Of a stretch of DNA of 64,000 nucleotides, positions 40,119-49,109 are shown piece after piece. Position 1 is the first letter of the stretch; each line of letters opens with the position of its first letter. The stretch is taken from assembly GCF_900113835.1 (NCBI RefSeq), contig NZ_FOQV01000006.1, positions 62,001 to 126,000 on the forward strand, written 5' to 3'. Under the pieces are notes generated by a model, which saw nothing but the letters and a program-made list of their open reading frames with translations, ran no database searches and had not been told where the DNA came from. The position numbers and the translations under genes were made by a program. The DNA is from Allobosea sp. OK403 (GTDB taxonomy: Bacteria > Pseudomonadota > Alphaproteobacteria > Rhizobiales > Beijerinckiaceae).

Positions 40119-41258
40119 TCAAGCGGCAGCCTTCTCCACTGCCCGGATGACCCGCAGCGTGTTGCCGCCCGCAAGCTTTTCGAGGTTGTCTTCCGACCAG
40201 CCGCGCCGGATCAATTCCGCGATCAGCGAGGGGAAGACCGTGGTGTCCTCGAGCCCATCGGGATTGACCCAGCCGAAGAAGTCCGAGCCGACGCCGATAT
40301 GGTCGTGGCCGATGCGCTTGGCGAGGTAATCGAGATGGTCGCAATATTGCGGCAGCGTCGCTTTGGGGCGCGGTCCGACCTTGCGCTCGATCTCCTGTTC
40401 CGCCTTGGCGTAATCGAGTCCTTCGGGCGTCTTGCCGTACTGGTCCTTGACCGGGCGGTGCCAGTCGCGCGCGGCCTGGCTGATGAAATCGGGCACGAAG
40501 GTCGCCATCACCACGCCGCCATTGCCGGCGACGCGGTCGAGCACGTCATCGGGGACGTTGCGCGGGTGGTCGCAGAGCGAAAACGCGTTGGAATGCGACC
40601 AGACGACCGGCGCGCTTGTGACGTCGAGCGTGTCGTGCATCACCTTGGGCGAGACATGGGCGAGGTCGACGACCATGCCGAGCTTGTTCATGCGCGCGAT
40701 GACCTCCTTGCCGAAGGCGCTGAGGCCGTTGTGCCTGGGGGCGTCAGTCGCGGAATCGCACCAATCATGCGTGCCGTTGTGGCAAAGCGTCATCAGCCGG
40801 ACGCCGAGATCGTAATAGGCGTCGAGCGCATCGAGCTCGTTGTCGAGCGCCGAGCCGTTCTCGATCGTCATGAACAGCGCGATCCTGTCTTCGGCCTTGG
40901 CTGCGGTGACGTCGGCGGCCGAGAGGCCGGGGCGGAAGGCGTCCGAATGTCGTTTCAGGATGTCGCGCATCAGCGCGATCTGGGCGAGCGCGAAGCCGGC
41001 GGGCTTGGGGTGGTTGGGCGGCACATAGGCCGCGAAGAACTGCCCGGCGAGCTTGCCGGCCCGCATGCGCGGTATGTCGGTGTCGACCTCGGGATGCACC
41101 CTGGCGAGATCATAGGCCGCCACATCGCCCTTGGCGTTACGGTCGAGCCTGATGACATAGGGCAGGTCGTTATGGCCGTCGATCATCGGCGCGCGGTCGA
41201 GCAGCGCAAGCGCCGCAGTGTAGGCATTGTCCTGAATGGGAGCTTCGGCGAGGGCCAT
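40119..41258 (-). CDS. Membrane dipeptidase family (M19) peptidase
   Basis: Zinc-dependent dipeptidase of the renal dipeptidase family; some members accept a D-residue at the C-terminal side. The ATG at 41258 starts MALAEAPIQDNAYTAALALL; the frame is open 12 codons further. Of 379 residues, the metal ligands are visible in MIDGHNDLPY (~24-33), the bridging Glu in FMTIENGSALDNELDALDAY, and two His in VVDLAHVSPKVMHD and VVWSHSNAFSLCDHPRNVPD. No signal peptide is seen, so it is probably cytosolic. The next gene on the same strand upstream is a D-amino acid dehydrogenase, which fits use of D-containing dipeptides. Confidence 0.9.
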   Translation of the reverse strand: MALAEAPIQDNAYTAALALLDRAPMIDGHNDLPYVIRLDRNAKGDVAAYDLARVHPEVDTDIPRMRAGKLAGQFFAAYVPPNHPKPAGFALAQIALMRDILKRHSDAFRPGLSAADVTAAKAEDRIALFMTIENGSALDNELDALDAYYDLGVRLMTLCHNGTHDWCDSATDAPRHNGLSAFGKEVIARMNKLGMVVDLAHVSPKVMHDTLDVTSAPVVWSHSNAFSLCDHPRNVPDDVLDRVAGNGGVVMATFVPDFISQAARDWHRPVKDQYGKTPEGLDYAKAEQEIERKVGPRPKATLPQYCDHLDYLAKRIGHDHIGVGSDFFGWVNPDGLEDTTVFPSLIAELIRRGWSEDNLEKLAGGNTLRVIRAVEKAAA

Positions 41259-41340
41259 GGCGCAACCTTGAGCTGGAATCGAGAGCAGCAGCAATGGTGG
41301 CAGGTCGCGGAGCGCGAGGCGAGGGCGCGCGGTGCAGGGC

Positions 41341-41479
41341 TGTCATCCCGCACGCGCTGCGGCACGAAGTGCTGCTGCGCAGATGCGGGACCGTTCTTAA
41401 ATAAGAGTGAGTCCTCTCTCGTCACACGGCCCCGTGTCCTGCGCAGCAGCGTTTCACGCTGCTGCGCAGACGGGATGAC
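41341..41479. repeat. REP-like element bounded by GTCATCCCG inverted repeats
   Basis: GTCATCCCG (41341-41349) and CGGGATGAC (41471-41479) bound about 139 bp. Inside, CTGCGCAGCAGCG / CGCTGCTGCGCAG (41439-41469) forms a 13-bp perfect hairpin, and another GCTGCTGCGCAG occurs near 41370. It fills most of the gap between the dipeptidase and D-amino acid dehydrogenase genes. Confidence 0.6.
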
Positions 41480-41484
41480 GCCGC

Positions 41485-42732
41485 CTAGCCGAATCGCGCA
41501 GCCGAGAACGGCGTCGGATCGACGAAGACCTTCTGGCCCGTCACCATCTCGGCGATCATCCGGCCCGTGACGGCCGCCAGCGTCAGCCCGTGATGGGCGT
41601 GGCCGATCGAGAACCACAGGTTCTTGTGCTTCGGCGCGGGGCCGATGATCGGCATCATGTCGGGTGTGCAGGGTCGGCGGCCGAGCCAGGGCTCGGCATC
41701 GACCCGCTCGCCAAGCGGGAACAGCGTCCTGGCGATTGGCTCGGCGCGGGCGAGCTGGACCGGCGTCTTGGGCGCATCGCGGTCGGCGAATTCGGCACCC
41801 GTCGTCAGGCGGATGCCCTGCAGCATCGGCGCGAGGAAATAGCCGCGTTCGGTGTCGAGCACCGGATGGTTGAGCACGGCGTTGCCTTGCGCCTTGTAAT
41901 GCATGTGGTAGCCGCGCTTGACCGCAAGCGGCAGATGGTAGCCGAGCTTGGTGGTCACCACATCGGCCCAGGGGCCGAGCGCGACGACGGCGTCCTTGGC
42001 CTGCGCCTTGGTGCCATCAGTGAGCGTCACGCTCCAGCCGGCGGCGTCCTGCACCAGCGTGCCGGCGTCACCGAGCGCGAGCTTGCCGCCAAGCTCCTCG
42101 AACCGCGCGACATAGGCTTTGGACAAGCCGAGCGGATCGACCACCGTCACCGGGTCGGTCCAGTGCAGGCCGCCGATCAGGCTCTGGTCGAGATGCGGCT
42201 CCTCGCTGCGCAAGGTGGCGACGTCGAGCGCACGGTAGTTCAGGCCGAAATCGCGGTTCCAGCGTGCGGCCTCCGCCAGGCGCGCGTCCTGCTGGGCTGC
42301 GGTGCGGAACACCTTCATCCAGCCCTTGCGGCGCAGCAGATTGGTCGCGCCGGCTTCCTGCGCAAGCGCGTCATGCTCGCTGACGCAATGCTCGATCAGC
42401 GTCGCATATTTATGGGCGATGGCCTCATGCTGAGAGGCGCGCGAATGCATCCAATACGACCACAGGAAGGGCGCGAGCTTGGGGATCGCGTTCCAATGGT
42501 AATGTGCGTCGATGGTGTTGTTCATCGCGTAGCGGATGAGCGCGCCGAAATCATGCGGGAAACCGTATGGGTAGACGCCCTCGCGCTGGATCAGCCCGGC
42601 ATTGCCGTAGCTCGTCTCCTGGCCCGGACTGCGCTTGTCGACGAGCAGCACGGAGCGGCCCGCCTTTTGCAAATGCAGCGCCACCGAAATGCCGACGATC
42701 CCTGCGCCGAGGACGATGGTATCCGTCTGCAT
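41485..42732 (-). CDS. D-amino acid dehydrogenase-like FAD oxidoreductase (DadA family)
   Basis: A DAO-family flavoprotein of 415 residues, expected to oxidise a D-amino acid to the 2-oxo acid. The start at 42732 opens MQTDTIVLGAGIVGISVALH with the FAD-binding GxGxxG. A second flavin motif is DKRSPGQETSYGNAGLIQ, as in DadA. The C-terminus contains WLGRRPCTPDMMPIIGPAPK and WFSIGHAHHGLTLAAVTGRM. It lies beside the M19 dipeptidase in the same orientation, which suggests sequential release and oxidation of D-amino acids. Its D-substrate is not defined by sequence. Confidence 0.88.
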   Translation of the reverse strand: MQTDTIVLGAGIVGISVALHLQKAGRSVLLVDKRSPGQETSYGNAGLIQREGVYPYGFPHDFGALIRYAMNNTIDAHYHWNAIPKLAPFLWSYWMHSRASQHEAIAHKYATLIEHCVSEHDALAQEAGATNLLRRKGWMKVFRTAAQQDARLAEAARWNRDFGLNYRALDVATLRSEEPHLDQSLIGGLHWTDPVTVVDPLGLSKAYVARFEELGGKLALGDAGTLVQDAAGWSVTLTDGTKAQAKDAVVALGPWADVVTTKLGYHLPLAVKRGYHMHYKAQGNAVLNHPVLDTERGYFLAPMLQGIRLTTGAEFADRDAPKTPVQLARAEPIARTLFPLGERVDAEPWLGRRPCTPDMMPIIGPAPKHKNLWFSIGHAHHGLTLAAVTGRMIAEMVTGQKVFVDPTPFSAARFG

Positions 42733-42990
42733 CTTGTGCTCCTGCCAGTCTTTACCGCTGCAAAATAGCCGTTTGCGGGGCGATGTCAGCGCCACGGCGC
42801 ATTTTTGCGGCCTTGCAGCCAAAGTTTCGCAAGATTTGCGCCAATCGGCGGTAAGCGGTGGGTTTGCCTCGCTTTGCCGGCTTTCTCTCACAATTTTCTG
42901 CGCACGCAGGGCGGGCCTGCGGCGATGGCGGGTGACGCAAGACGCCAGATCGGCGAGTGTCGCGGCCCTTCCAGTCCAAGCCGGGCCTTC

Positions 42991-43956
42991 ATGCTTTCGC
43001 GTTTTGCCGCTTCAATCGCCGCCGCCTTGGCCTGGCTCGGCCGTCATGGCACGCAAGGTTTCGCGCTCTCGATCTTCCTCGGACTGGCCTTGCCGCAATT
43101 CTCGGCTGCGGCGCGCCCGGTGCTGCCGATCACCATCTTCTGCTTCACCACGATCGTGTTCATGCGGGCCGATCTCGGCATCATCGCCGGGCTTGTGCGG
43201 CGGCCGGGCAAGCTCATCCTCTCCTGTCTCTGGCTGGTCGCGGCGCCGGTCCTGCTGATCGGCGGGGCCTTCCTCCTGCTTGGTCGGGAGGCGCTCGATC
43301 CGGGGCTCCTGCTGGGGCTCGCCATCATGGGCGCAGCGCCGCCGATCATGTCGTCGCCGGCGGTCGCGATCCTCTACGGCTTCGAGCCGTCGCTGATCAT
43401 CGCCTGCGTCATCCTGACCACGATCATCAGCCCTGTGGTCGCACCCTTCCTGGTCGAATTGCTGGCGGGCGCTGCGGTGCCGCTCGACAGCTGGGTCCTG
43501 GCGTTCAGGCTTCTGCTCTTCGTCGGCGGCGGCATGGCGGTTGCGGCGGCCCTACGGATCTGGCTCGGCGTCGAGCGGATCAAGGGGATGAAGGCCAATC
43601 TCGATGGCTTTGGCGTGCTGATGTATTTCATCTTCGCCATCGCCGCGATGGACGGCGTCACGCAGGCGGCGATCGACGATCCCAAGCGCGTGCTGCTCTT
43701 CCTGGCTTGCGTCTTCGCGGTTTCGGGTTTCGGGCTGCTTACGGCCTATCTCGCCCTGCGCCGCCTGCCGGCCTCGGAGCGCTTCATGGTCGGCTACGGC
43801 TCGGGCCAGCGGAACATGGGCATGATCGTCGCCGCGCTGGGAGCAGGCGTGCCGCCCTCGACTTTCCTGTTCTTTGCCCTGGCGCAGTTCCCGATCTATC
43901 TGCAGCCTTGGTTGCTGCGCGGCCTCGCGGCGCGTATTCGCCGCACGGAGATCTGA
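42991..43956 (+). CDS. Bile acid:sodium symporter-family (BASS) transporter
   Basis: A ten-helix membrane transporter of 321 residues. The start at 42991 (MLSRFAASIAAALAWLGRHG) is chosen over further upstream codons, which are not hydrophobic. The conserved loop LGLAIMGAAPPIMSSPAVAI before helix 4 and the YGSGQRNMGMIVAALGAG helix 9 region are the crossover motifs of the BASS/Arsenical-type fold. It diverges from the D-amino acid dehydrogenase, 258 bp away. Its substrate is not known, and an organic acid is the usual choice. Confidence 0.8.
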   Translation: MLSRFAASIAAALAWLGRHGTQGFALSIFLGLALPQFSAAARPVLPITIFCFTTIVFMRADLGIIAGLVRRPGKLILSCLWLVAAPVLLIGGAFLLLGREALDPGLLLGLAIMGAAPPIMSSPAVAILYGFEPSLIIACVILTTIISPVVAPFLVELLAGAAVPLDSWVLAFRLLLFVGGGMAVAAALRIWLGVERIKGMKANLDGFGVLMYFIFAIAAMDGVTQAAIDDPKRVLLFLACVFAVSGFGLLTAYLALRRLPASERFMVGYGSGQRNMGMIVAALGAGVPPSTFLFFALAQFPIYLQPWLLRGLAARIRRTEI

Positions 43957-44038
43957 AGTCCGAGGTTTAAAGTCTCCTGCCGTGAGCTGACGGCTCGCTT
44001 TGCGAAGGTCGCCCCATCGTAACCGGGGCCTCGCCGTC

Positions 44039-44716
44039 ATGATCACGCTCTATTCCGGGCCGCTCAGCCTGTTCTCCCGCAAGGTCGAGATCGCGCTGCG
44101 AGAGAAGGCGCTGCCTTTTGAGCGCATCATGGTGCCCTTCAACCAAACCACGGGCTACGACCCCAAGCACCCGGAGGTGCTGGCGCTCAACCCCAAGGCG
44201 CAGGTGCCCGTGCTGAGCGATGCCGGGCTTGTGCTCTACGACTCGACGATCATCCTCGAATATCTCGATGAGGCCTATCCGCAGCCGCCGCTGTTTCCGG
44301 CAACGCCGGCCGAGCGGGCACGCTGCCGGCTCGATGAGCTCTTTGCCGACGAGATCATGCTGGCGGGCTTGAAGCCCCTGATGCACCGCACCGGCCCCCG
44401 CGCGGCGGATGCGAACCGCCGCGCCGCGCAGGATGCCGACGCGCTGATCGCTGAGGACGTGCTGGCCGGTCATTATTGCGAGCTCGAGGAGCGTCTTGCG
44501 GGGCGTGAATTCTTCGGCTCCAGCGTCTGCGTCGCCGATATTGCCCTATTCATGAGCGTGCTGTTCTCGTTGCGCCTGGGCGGACCTTCGCTGGCACGCC
44601 ATCCGGCCCTTGCCGACTGGTTCGCGCGATTGAACCGCCGGCCCGCCTTCGCTGCGGCCGCCGAGGAGATCGCGGAAGCCGACAGGCGCCTGTCGGTTCC
44701 TGTGGCACGGCGCTGA
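44039..44716 (+). CDS. Glutathione S-transferase-family protein
   Basis: 225 residues with an N-terminal thioredoxin-like domain (MITLYSGPLSLFSRKVEIAL, EVLALNPKAQVPVLSDAGLV, DSTIILEYLDEAYP) and a helical C-terminal domain. The glutathione cis-Pro (QVPVL) and the Asp-Ser pair (YDSTIILEYL) are intact. The Ser near residue 9 or 12 is the probable catalytic residue, as in bacterial Ser-type GSTs. It has no clear operon partner; rpe starts 53 bp later. Role likely detoxification or redox. Confidence 0.88.
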   Translation: MITLYSGPLSLFSRKVEIALREKALPFERIMVPFNQTTGYDPKHPEVLALNPKAQVPVLSDAGLVLYDSTIILEYLDEAYPQPPLFPATPAERARCRLDELFADEIMLAGLKPLMHRTGPRAADANRRAAQDADALIAEDVLAGHYCELEERLAGREFFGSSVCVADIALFMSVLFSLRLGGPSLARHPALADWFARLNRRPAFAAAAEEIAEADRRLSVPVARR

Positions 44717-44769
44717 ATTCACGGCCTTGGCGATTGCGAGAGCGGCGCGCGGGCGTTAAACCGCCAGCC

Positions 44770-45453
44770 ATGAGCGCTCCCATCCGCATCGCCCCCTCGA
44801 TCCTCTCGGCCGATTTCTCGAAGCTGGGCGAGGAGGTGCGCGCGATCGACGAGGCGGGGGCCGACTGGATCCATTGCGATGTGATGGATGGGCATTTCGT
44901 GCCCAACATCACCTTCGGGCCGGATGTACTGAAGGCGATCCGCCCCTGCACCAAGAAGCTCTTCGACGTGCATCTGATGATCGCGCCGGTCGATCCTTAT
45001 GTCGAAGCCTTTGCCAAAGCGGGCGCCGATCTCATTTCCTTCCATGTCGAGGCCGGGCCGCATCCCCACCGGACGCTGCAGACGATCCGCGGCCACGGCA
45101 AGCAGGCTGGCATCGTGCTCAATCCTGGCACGCATGAAAGTGCCGTCGAGCCGCTGCTCGACGATCTCGACCTGATCCTGCTGATGACGGTCAATCCCGG
45201 CTTCGGCGGGCAGAGTTTCATCCGCTCCGTGCTCGAGAAGATCGCCCGGGTGCGGGCGATGATCGGCGAGCGGCCGATCGCACTCGAAATCGATGGCGGG
45301 GCTAGCCCTGAGACCGCGCCGCTCGTGGCAAAGGCTGGAGCGAATGTTCTCGTTGCGGGTTCTGCCGTGTTCAAGGGCGGGCCTGCCGCCTATGCCGCCA
45401 ATATCTCCGCGATCCGCAAGGCGGCTGAAGCTGCGCGCGGGCAATGGGTTTGA
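44770..45453 (+). CDS. rpe: Ribulose-phosphate 3-epimerase
   Basis: Rpe interconverts ribulose-5-P and xylulose-5-P in the pentose phosphate and Calvin cycles. 227 residues form a TIM barrel with all signatures: APSILSADFSKLGEEVRAID, IHCDVMDGHFVPNITFGPDV (catalytic Asp and metal His), LMTVNPGFGGQSFIRSVLEK and EIDGGASPETAPLVAKAGAN. The start at 44770 (MSAPIRIAPSILSADF) is standard; an earlier start would add a non-conserved tail. Confidence 0.95.
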   Translation: MSAPIRIAPSILSADFSKLGEEVRAIDEAGADWIHCDVMDGHFVPNITFGPDVLKAIRPCTKKLFDVHLMIAPVDPYVEAFAKAGADLISFHVEAGPHPHRTLQTIRGHGKQAGIVLNPGTHESAVEPLLDDLDLILLMTVNPGFGGQSFIRSVLEKIARVRAMIGERPIALEIDGGASPETAPLVAKAGANVLVAGSAVFKGGPAAYAANISAIRKAAEAARGQWV

Positions 45454-45486
45454 GATTGATTGAGACGACTGCGTAACCGAACCAAC

Positions 45487-45588
45487 CCGTCATGGTCGGG
45501 CTTGTCCCGACCATCCACGTCTTTTGCCGCCTGCCATCCTCGTCACTGTTCAAGACGTGGATGCTCGGCACAGGGCCGAGCATGACGG
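45487..45588. repeat. Intergenic repeat, family E
   Basis: CCGTCATG and CATGACGG ends bound nested hairpins: GGTCGGGC-TTG-TCCCGACC, and arms ACGTCTT (45518) / AAGACGT (45552). It fills the rpe-purB gap, beginning 34 bp after rpe. Confidence 0.6.
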
Positions 45589-45612
45589 CATGGCAACAAG
45601 GCAAGACCAAAC

Positions 45613-46920
45613 ATGATCCCGCGCTATTCCCGCCCCGAGATGGTCGCGATCTGGGAGCCGCAGACCCGCTTCCGGATCTGGTTCGAGATCGAGGCGCACG
45701 CCACCGACAAGCTCGCCGAGCTCGGCGTGGTGCCAAAGGAGGCTGCGGCCACGATCTGGGCCAAGGCCAAGGATGCGACTTTCGATGTCGCGCGCATCGA
45801 CGAGATCGAGCGTGTCACCAAGCATGACGTCATCGCGTTTCTCACGCATCTGGCCGAGATCGTCGGACCGGAAGCCCGCTTCGTCCATCAGGGCATGACC
45901 TCCTCGGACATTTTGGACACGACGCTCTCGGTGCAGCTCGCGCGCGCCACCGACCTGCTGATCGCGGATGTCGACGCGCTGCTTGCGGCGATCAAGCGTC
46001 GCGCCTTCGAGCACAAGCTGACGCCGACCATCGGCCGTTCGCACGGCATCCATGCCGAGCCGGTGACCTTCGGGCTGAAGCTGGCGCAAGCCTATGCCGA
46101 GTTCGACCGCTGCAAGGCCCGATTGGTCGCGGCTCGGGCCGAGATCGCGACCTGTGCGATTTCGGGCGCGGTCGGCACCTTCGCCAATATCGATCCGAGC
46201 GTGGAGGCCTATGTCGCGGAAAAGATGGGGCTGAGCGTCGAGCCGGTCTCGACCCAGGTCATCCCGCGCGACCGGCATGCGATGTATTTCGCCACGCTCG
46301 GCGTCGTCGCCTCCTCGGTCGAGCGGCTTGCGACCGAAATCCGGCATCTGCAGCGCACCGAGGTCTATGAGGCGGAGGAGTTCTTCTCGCCCGGCCAGAA
46401 GGGCTCCTCGGCGATGCCGCACAAGCGCAATCCCGTGCTGACCGAGAACCTGACCGGGCTTGCCCGCCTCGTGCGCGGCATGGTCGTGCCGGCGCTGGAG
46501 AATGTCGCGCTCTGGCATGAGCGCGACATCTCGCATTCTAGCGTCGAGCGCATGATCGGCCCCGACGCCACAGTGACGCTCGATTTCGCGCTCGCCCGGC
46601 TCACTGGCGTCGTCGACAAGCTGCTGATCTACCCGCAGAACATGCGCAAGAACCTCGACCGGCTTGGCGGTCTGCACAATTCGCAGCGCGTGCTGCTGGC
46701 CCTGACCCAGGCCGGCGCCAGCCGCGAGGAGAGCTACAGCCTCGTCCAGCGCAATGCGATGCGCACCTGGGAGCATGGCGAGGACTTCCTCACCAACCTC
46801 AAGAAGGATGCCGAGGTAACGGCGAAGCTGTCGGTCGCGGAACTCGAGGCGATGTTCGACGAAGGCTATCACTTCAAGCATGTCGACACGATCTTCGCGC
46901 GGGTGTTTGGAGAGGCGTGA
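45613..46920 (+). CDS. purB: Adenylosuccinate lyase
   Basis: PurB catalyses two steps of purine synthesis: fumarate release from SAICAR and from adenylosuccinate. 435 residues, standard length. Signatures: VHQGMTSSDILDTTLSVQLA, GRSHGIHAEPVTFGLKLAQA with the general acid His, and the superfamily loop KGSSAMPHKRNPVLTENLTG near residue 262. The start MIPRYSRPEMVAIWEPQTRF is characteristic of this group. Confidence 0.96.
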   Translation: MIPRYSRPEMVAIWEPQTRFRIWFEIEAHATDKLAELGVVPKEAAATIWAKAKDATFDVARIDEIERVTKHDVIAFLTHLAEIVGPEARFVHQGMTSSDILDTTLSVQLARATDLLIADVDALLAAIKRRAFEHKLTPTIGRSHGIHAEPVTFGLKLAQAYAEFDRCKARLVAARAEIATCAISGAVGTFANIDPSVEAYVAEKMGLSVEPVSTQVIPRDRHAMYFATLGVVASSVERLATEIRHLQRTEVYEAEEFFSPGQKGSSAMPHKRNPVLTENLTGLARLVRGMVVPALENVALWHERDISHSSVERMIGPDATVTLDFALARLTGVVDKLLIYPQNMRKNLDRLGGLHNSQRVLLALTQAGASREESYSLVQRNAMRTWEHGEDFLTNLKKDAEVTAKLSVAELEAMFDEGYHFKHVDTIFARVFGEA

Positions 46921-46967
46921 GCAATCGACGTCTGGACAAGCGCGCGAGCGTCGCTATCTGAGCTTTC

Positions 46968-47522
46968 ATGAAATCCTCCGAAGCCGACATTCTCATCATC
47001 CCCGGCTGGTCCGGGTCCGGGCCTGATCATTGGCAGAGCCGCTGGGAGGCCAGGCTTCCGACGGCGCGTCGTGTCGAGCAGGCGGATTGGCTCAGGCCGC
47101 GGCGCGAGGAATGGGCTGGCCGCATCGTCGAGGCGGTGCGGGCTGCCACGCGCCCCGTGGTGCTGGTCGCGCATTCGGCCGGCGTCAGCGCGGTCGCGCA
47201 TGCGGGCGAACATCTGAAGCCCGGCGAGGTCGCGGGGGCGTTCCTGGTCTCTCCGCCGTCGGAGGCCGCGAAACGCGCGCTACCGGATATGGAACCCGAG
47301 TTCGCTGTGCATCGGCGCGAGACCCTGCCCTTTCCGGCCACGGTTATCGCCAGCGCGACCGATCCCTATTGTTCGCTGGACGAGGCGAAGGCGCTGGCGG
47401 AAGCCTGGGGCGCGACCTTCGTCGACGCCGGCGACAGCGGCCACCTCAACAGTGATTCCGGGCACGGCCCCTGGCCGGACGGGCTCCTGCAGTTCGCAAG
47501 CTTTCTCAGGCGCTTGGGCTGA
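46968..47522 (+). CDS. RBBP9/YdeN-type serine hydrolase
   Basis: A small alpha/beta hydrolase of 184 residues. The nucleophile elbow is LVAHSAGVSAVAH (Ser ~66). The acid lies in ASATDPYCSLDEAKALAEAW and the His in DAGDSGHLNSDSGHGPWPDG, the family's diagnostic ending. The opening ILIIPGWSGSGPDHWQSRWE is also typical. Substrates are unknown for most members. It follows purB by 47 bp on the same strand, but the link is probably not functional. Confidence 0.88.
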   Translation: MKSSEADILIIPGWSGSGPDHWQSRWEARLPTARRVEQADWLRPRREEWAGRIVEAVRAATRPVVLVAHSAGVSAVAHAGEHLKPGEVAGAFLVSPPSEAAKRALPDMEPEFAVHRRETLPFPATVIASATDPYCSLDEAKALAEAWGATFVDAGDSGHLNSDSGHGPWPDGLLQFASFLRRLG

Positions 47523-47545
47523 GCAGCTGTGGAGCTGATTCAATC

Positions 47546-47644
47546 GTCATTGCGCGCGTGAGCGACGCAATCCGGGAGGTCTCACACAGTCCCTTGGGTT
47601 GCCACGCCCCCGGATTGCTCGTCGCCCTCGCTCCTCGCAATGAC
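47546..47644. repeat. Intergenic repeat with GTCATTGCG/CGCAATGAC ends
   Basis: GTCATTGCG (47546-47554) and CGCAATGAC (47636-47644) flank a region with GCAATCCGGGAGG and CCCCGGATTGC arms that can also pair. It is an imperfect long hairpin of the kind common in alphaproteobacterial intergenic DNA. Confidence 0.6.
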
Positions 47645-47670
47645 GCGGATGTCCGGTTCGGACAGCTCCA

Positions 47671-47703
47671 AAACAAAACCGCCCCGGATTGCTCCGGGGC
47701 GGT
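47671..47703 (-). terminator. Terminator of the liv operon
   Basis: ACCGCCCCGGA-TTGC-TCCGGGGCGGT is a perfect 11-bp stem. On the minus strand it is followed by TTTGTTTTGG, so it should end livK transcription, although a family C repeat lies between. It may also work in the plus direction. Confidence 0.7.
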
Positions 47704-47710
47704 CTCGTTT

Positions 47711-47845
47711 CACGCTAGAGCCGGATGATTTCAAATGGGGTCACAGAGTGATCCCATCTGAAATCTGAATCCGTCTCTCATCTGAAAGTGAGAGCAGGAT
47801 CAATGCGAAAAACCGGCTTCCACTTTTTCGCATCCTGCTCTCGAT
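47711..47845. repeat. Composite family C repeat, copy 2 (opposite orientation)
   Basis: Holds GAGAGCAGGATCAATGCGAA, the core AAACCGGCTTCCACTTTTTC and GCATCCTGCTCTC, preceded by a GATTTCAAATGGGGTCAC / GTGATCCCATCTGAAATC imperfect palindrome. This palindrome matches the one at 20654-20692 in position and form but not sequence. It lies between livK and its terminator. Confidence 0.75.
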
Positions 47846-47864
47846 GGCGATCAGCTAGTCGAGA

Positions 47865-48980
47865 TCAATTCTCGACATAGGTGATCTTGCCGTCGGCGCC
47901 CTTCTTCCAAGTGTACATGGTGTAGTCGGGGCGGGTGATGTCGCCCTTCTTGTCGTAGGTGATGTCGCCGATCACGGTCTTGAAGGTCTTGCCCGAGCGC
48001 ATGTACTCGGCGACCTTCTTGGGATCGAGCGACTTGGCGCCTTCGGCCGCCTGCTTCAAGATTTCCACGGCGGCGTAGGAATAGAGCGTATACGCCTCCG
48101 GCTTGAACTTGCGGGCCTCGAACTTCTTGAGGATGGCCGCAGCTTCAGGACGCTTCTGCGGGTCCGGCGGGAAGGTCATCAGCGTGCCTTCGACGCCGGG
48201 GCCGCCGATCGTGGCGAACTCGTCGGTGGTGATGCCGTCGCCCGAGATCATCACGGTCTTCAGGCCCTGGTCGCGCATCTGGCGCACGATCAGGCCGCCT
48301 TCGGTGTGCAGGCCACCCCAGTAGAGGTAGTCGGCACCGACGGACTTCAGCTTGGAGATCAGCGCCGAATAGTCCTTCTCGCCGGCGTTGACGCCTTCAT
48401 AAAGCACGTCCTTGACGCCCGCCTTGGTCAGGCCCTTGCGGGTCTCGTCGGCGAGGCCCTGGCCGTAGGTGGTCTTGTCGTGGACGACGGCGATCTTCTT
48501 GCCTTTGAGGTTCTTGGCGATATAGGCCGCCGCGACCTCGCCCTGCTGGTCGTCGCGACCGCAGGTGCGGAACACGTTCCAGAGGCCGCGCTCGGTGATC
48601 TTCGGGTTGGTGGCCGAAGGCGAGATCATCGCGATGCCGTTCTCGGCATAGACTTCAGAGGCCGGCATGGTGACGCCGGAGTTGAAGTGACCGATCACGA
48701 ACTTGACGCCGTCGCCGACGAACTTGTTGGCGACGGAGACGCCTTGCTTGGGATCGGAGACATCGTCGCCGACCGACAGCGCGATCTTCTGGCCCAAGAT
48801 GCCGCCAGCCGCGTTAATGTCGTCGATCGCCTGCTCGGTACCGTTCTTCAGCTGGGCGCCGAAGGCGGCGTTGGGGCCTGTGATCGGTCCGGCGACGCCG
48901 AACTTGACCTGTGCATTCGCCACGCCGGAGAAGGCGAGGACGGCGCCGAGCGCGATACCGCTCAACAGCAGTTTCTTCAT
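47865..48980 (-). CDS. livK: Branched-chain amino acid ABC transporter substrate-binding protein
   Basis: Periplasmic binding protein of a HAAT-family ABC importer. 371 residues with a signal peptide (LLSGIALGAVLAFSGVANA) and a periplasmic-binding fold: KFGVAGPITGPNAAFGAQLK, DDVSDPKQGVSVANKFVGDG and LYWGGLHTEGGLIVRQMRDQ. It is the last gene of the operon, separated from DUF6867 by 129 bp, which may hold its own promoter for higher expression. The next locus upstream on this strand concerns hydroxyproline, but I see no proof that it is the substrate. Confidence 0.92.
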   Translation of the reverse strand: MKKLLLSGIALGAVLAFSGVANAQVKFGVAGPITGPNAAFGAQLKNGTEQAIDDINAAGGILGQKIALSVGDDVSDPKQGVSVANKFVGDGVKFVIGHFNSGVTMPASEVYAENGIAMISPSATNPKITERGLWNVFRTCGRDDQQGEVAAAYIAKNLKGKKIAVVHDKTTYGQGLADETRKGLTKAGVKDVLYEGVNAGEKDYSALISKLKSVGADYLYWGGLHTEGGLIVRQMRDQGLKTVMISGDGITTDEFATIGGPGVEGTLMTFPPDPQKRPEAAAILKKFEARKFKPEAYTLYSYAAVEILKQAAEGAKSLDPKKVAEYMRSGKTFKTVIGDITYDKKGDITRPDYTMYTWKKGADGKITYVEN

Positions 48981-49109
48981 GAGATCAGACTCCCCTGTGA
49001 TTACTATGAACGGGCTGGATGGTCCGCCCGTCTCGGCGCGCGCGGCTACCGTGAAACGCAGTCTTGCGCTTTTTCAACGGTCTGTCACGCGTCAAGCTCG
49101 TCGCCATTT

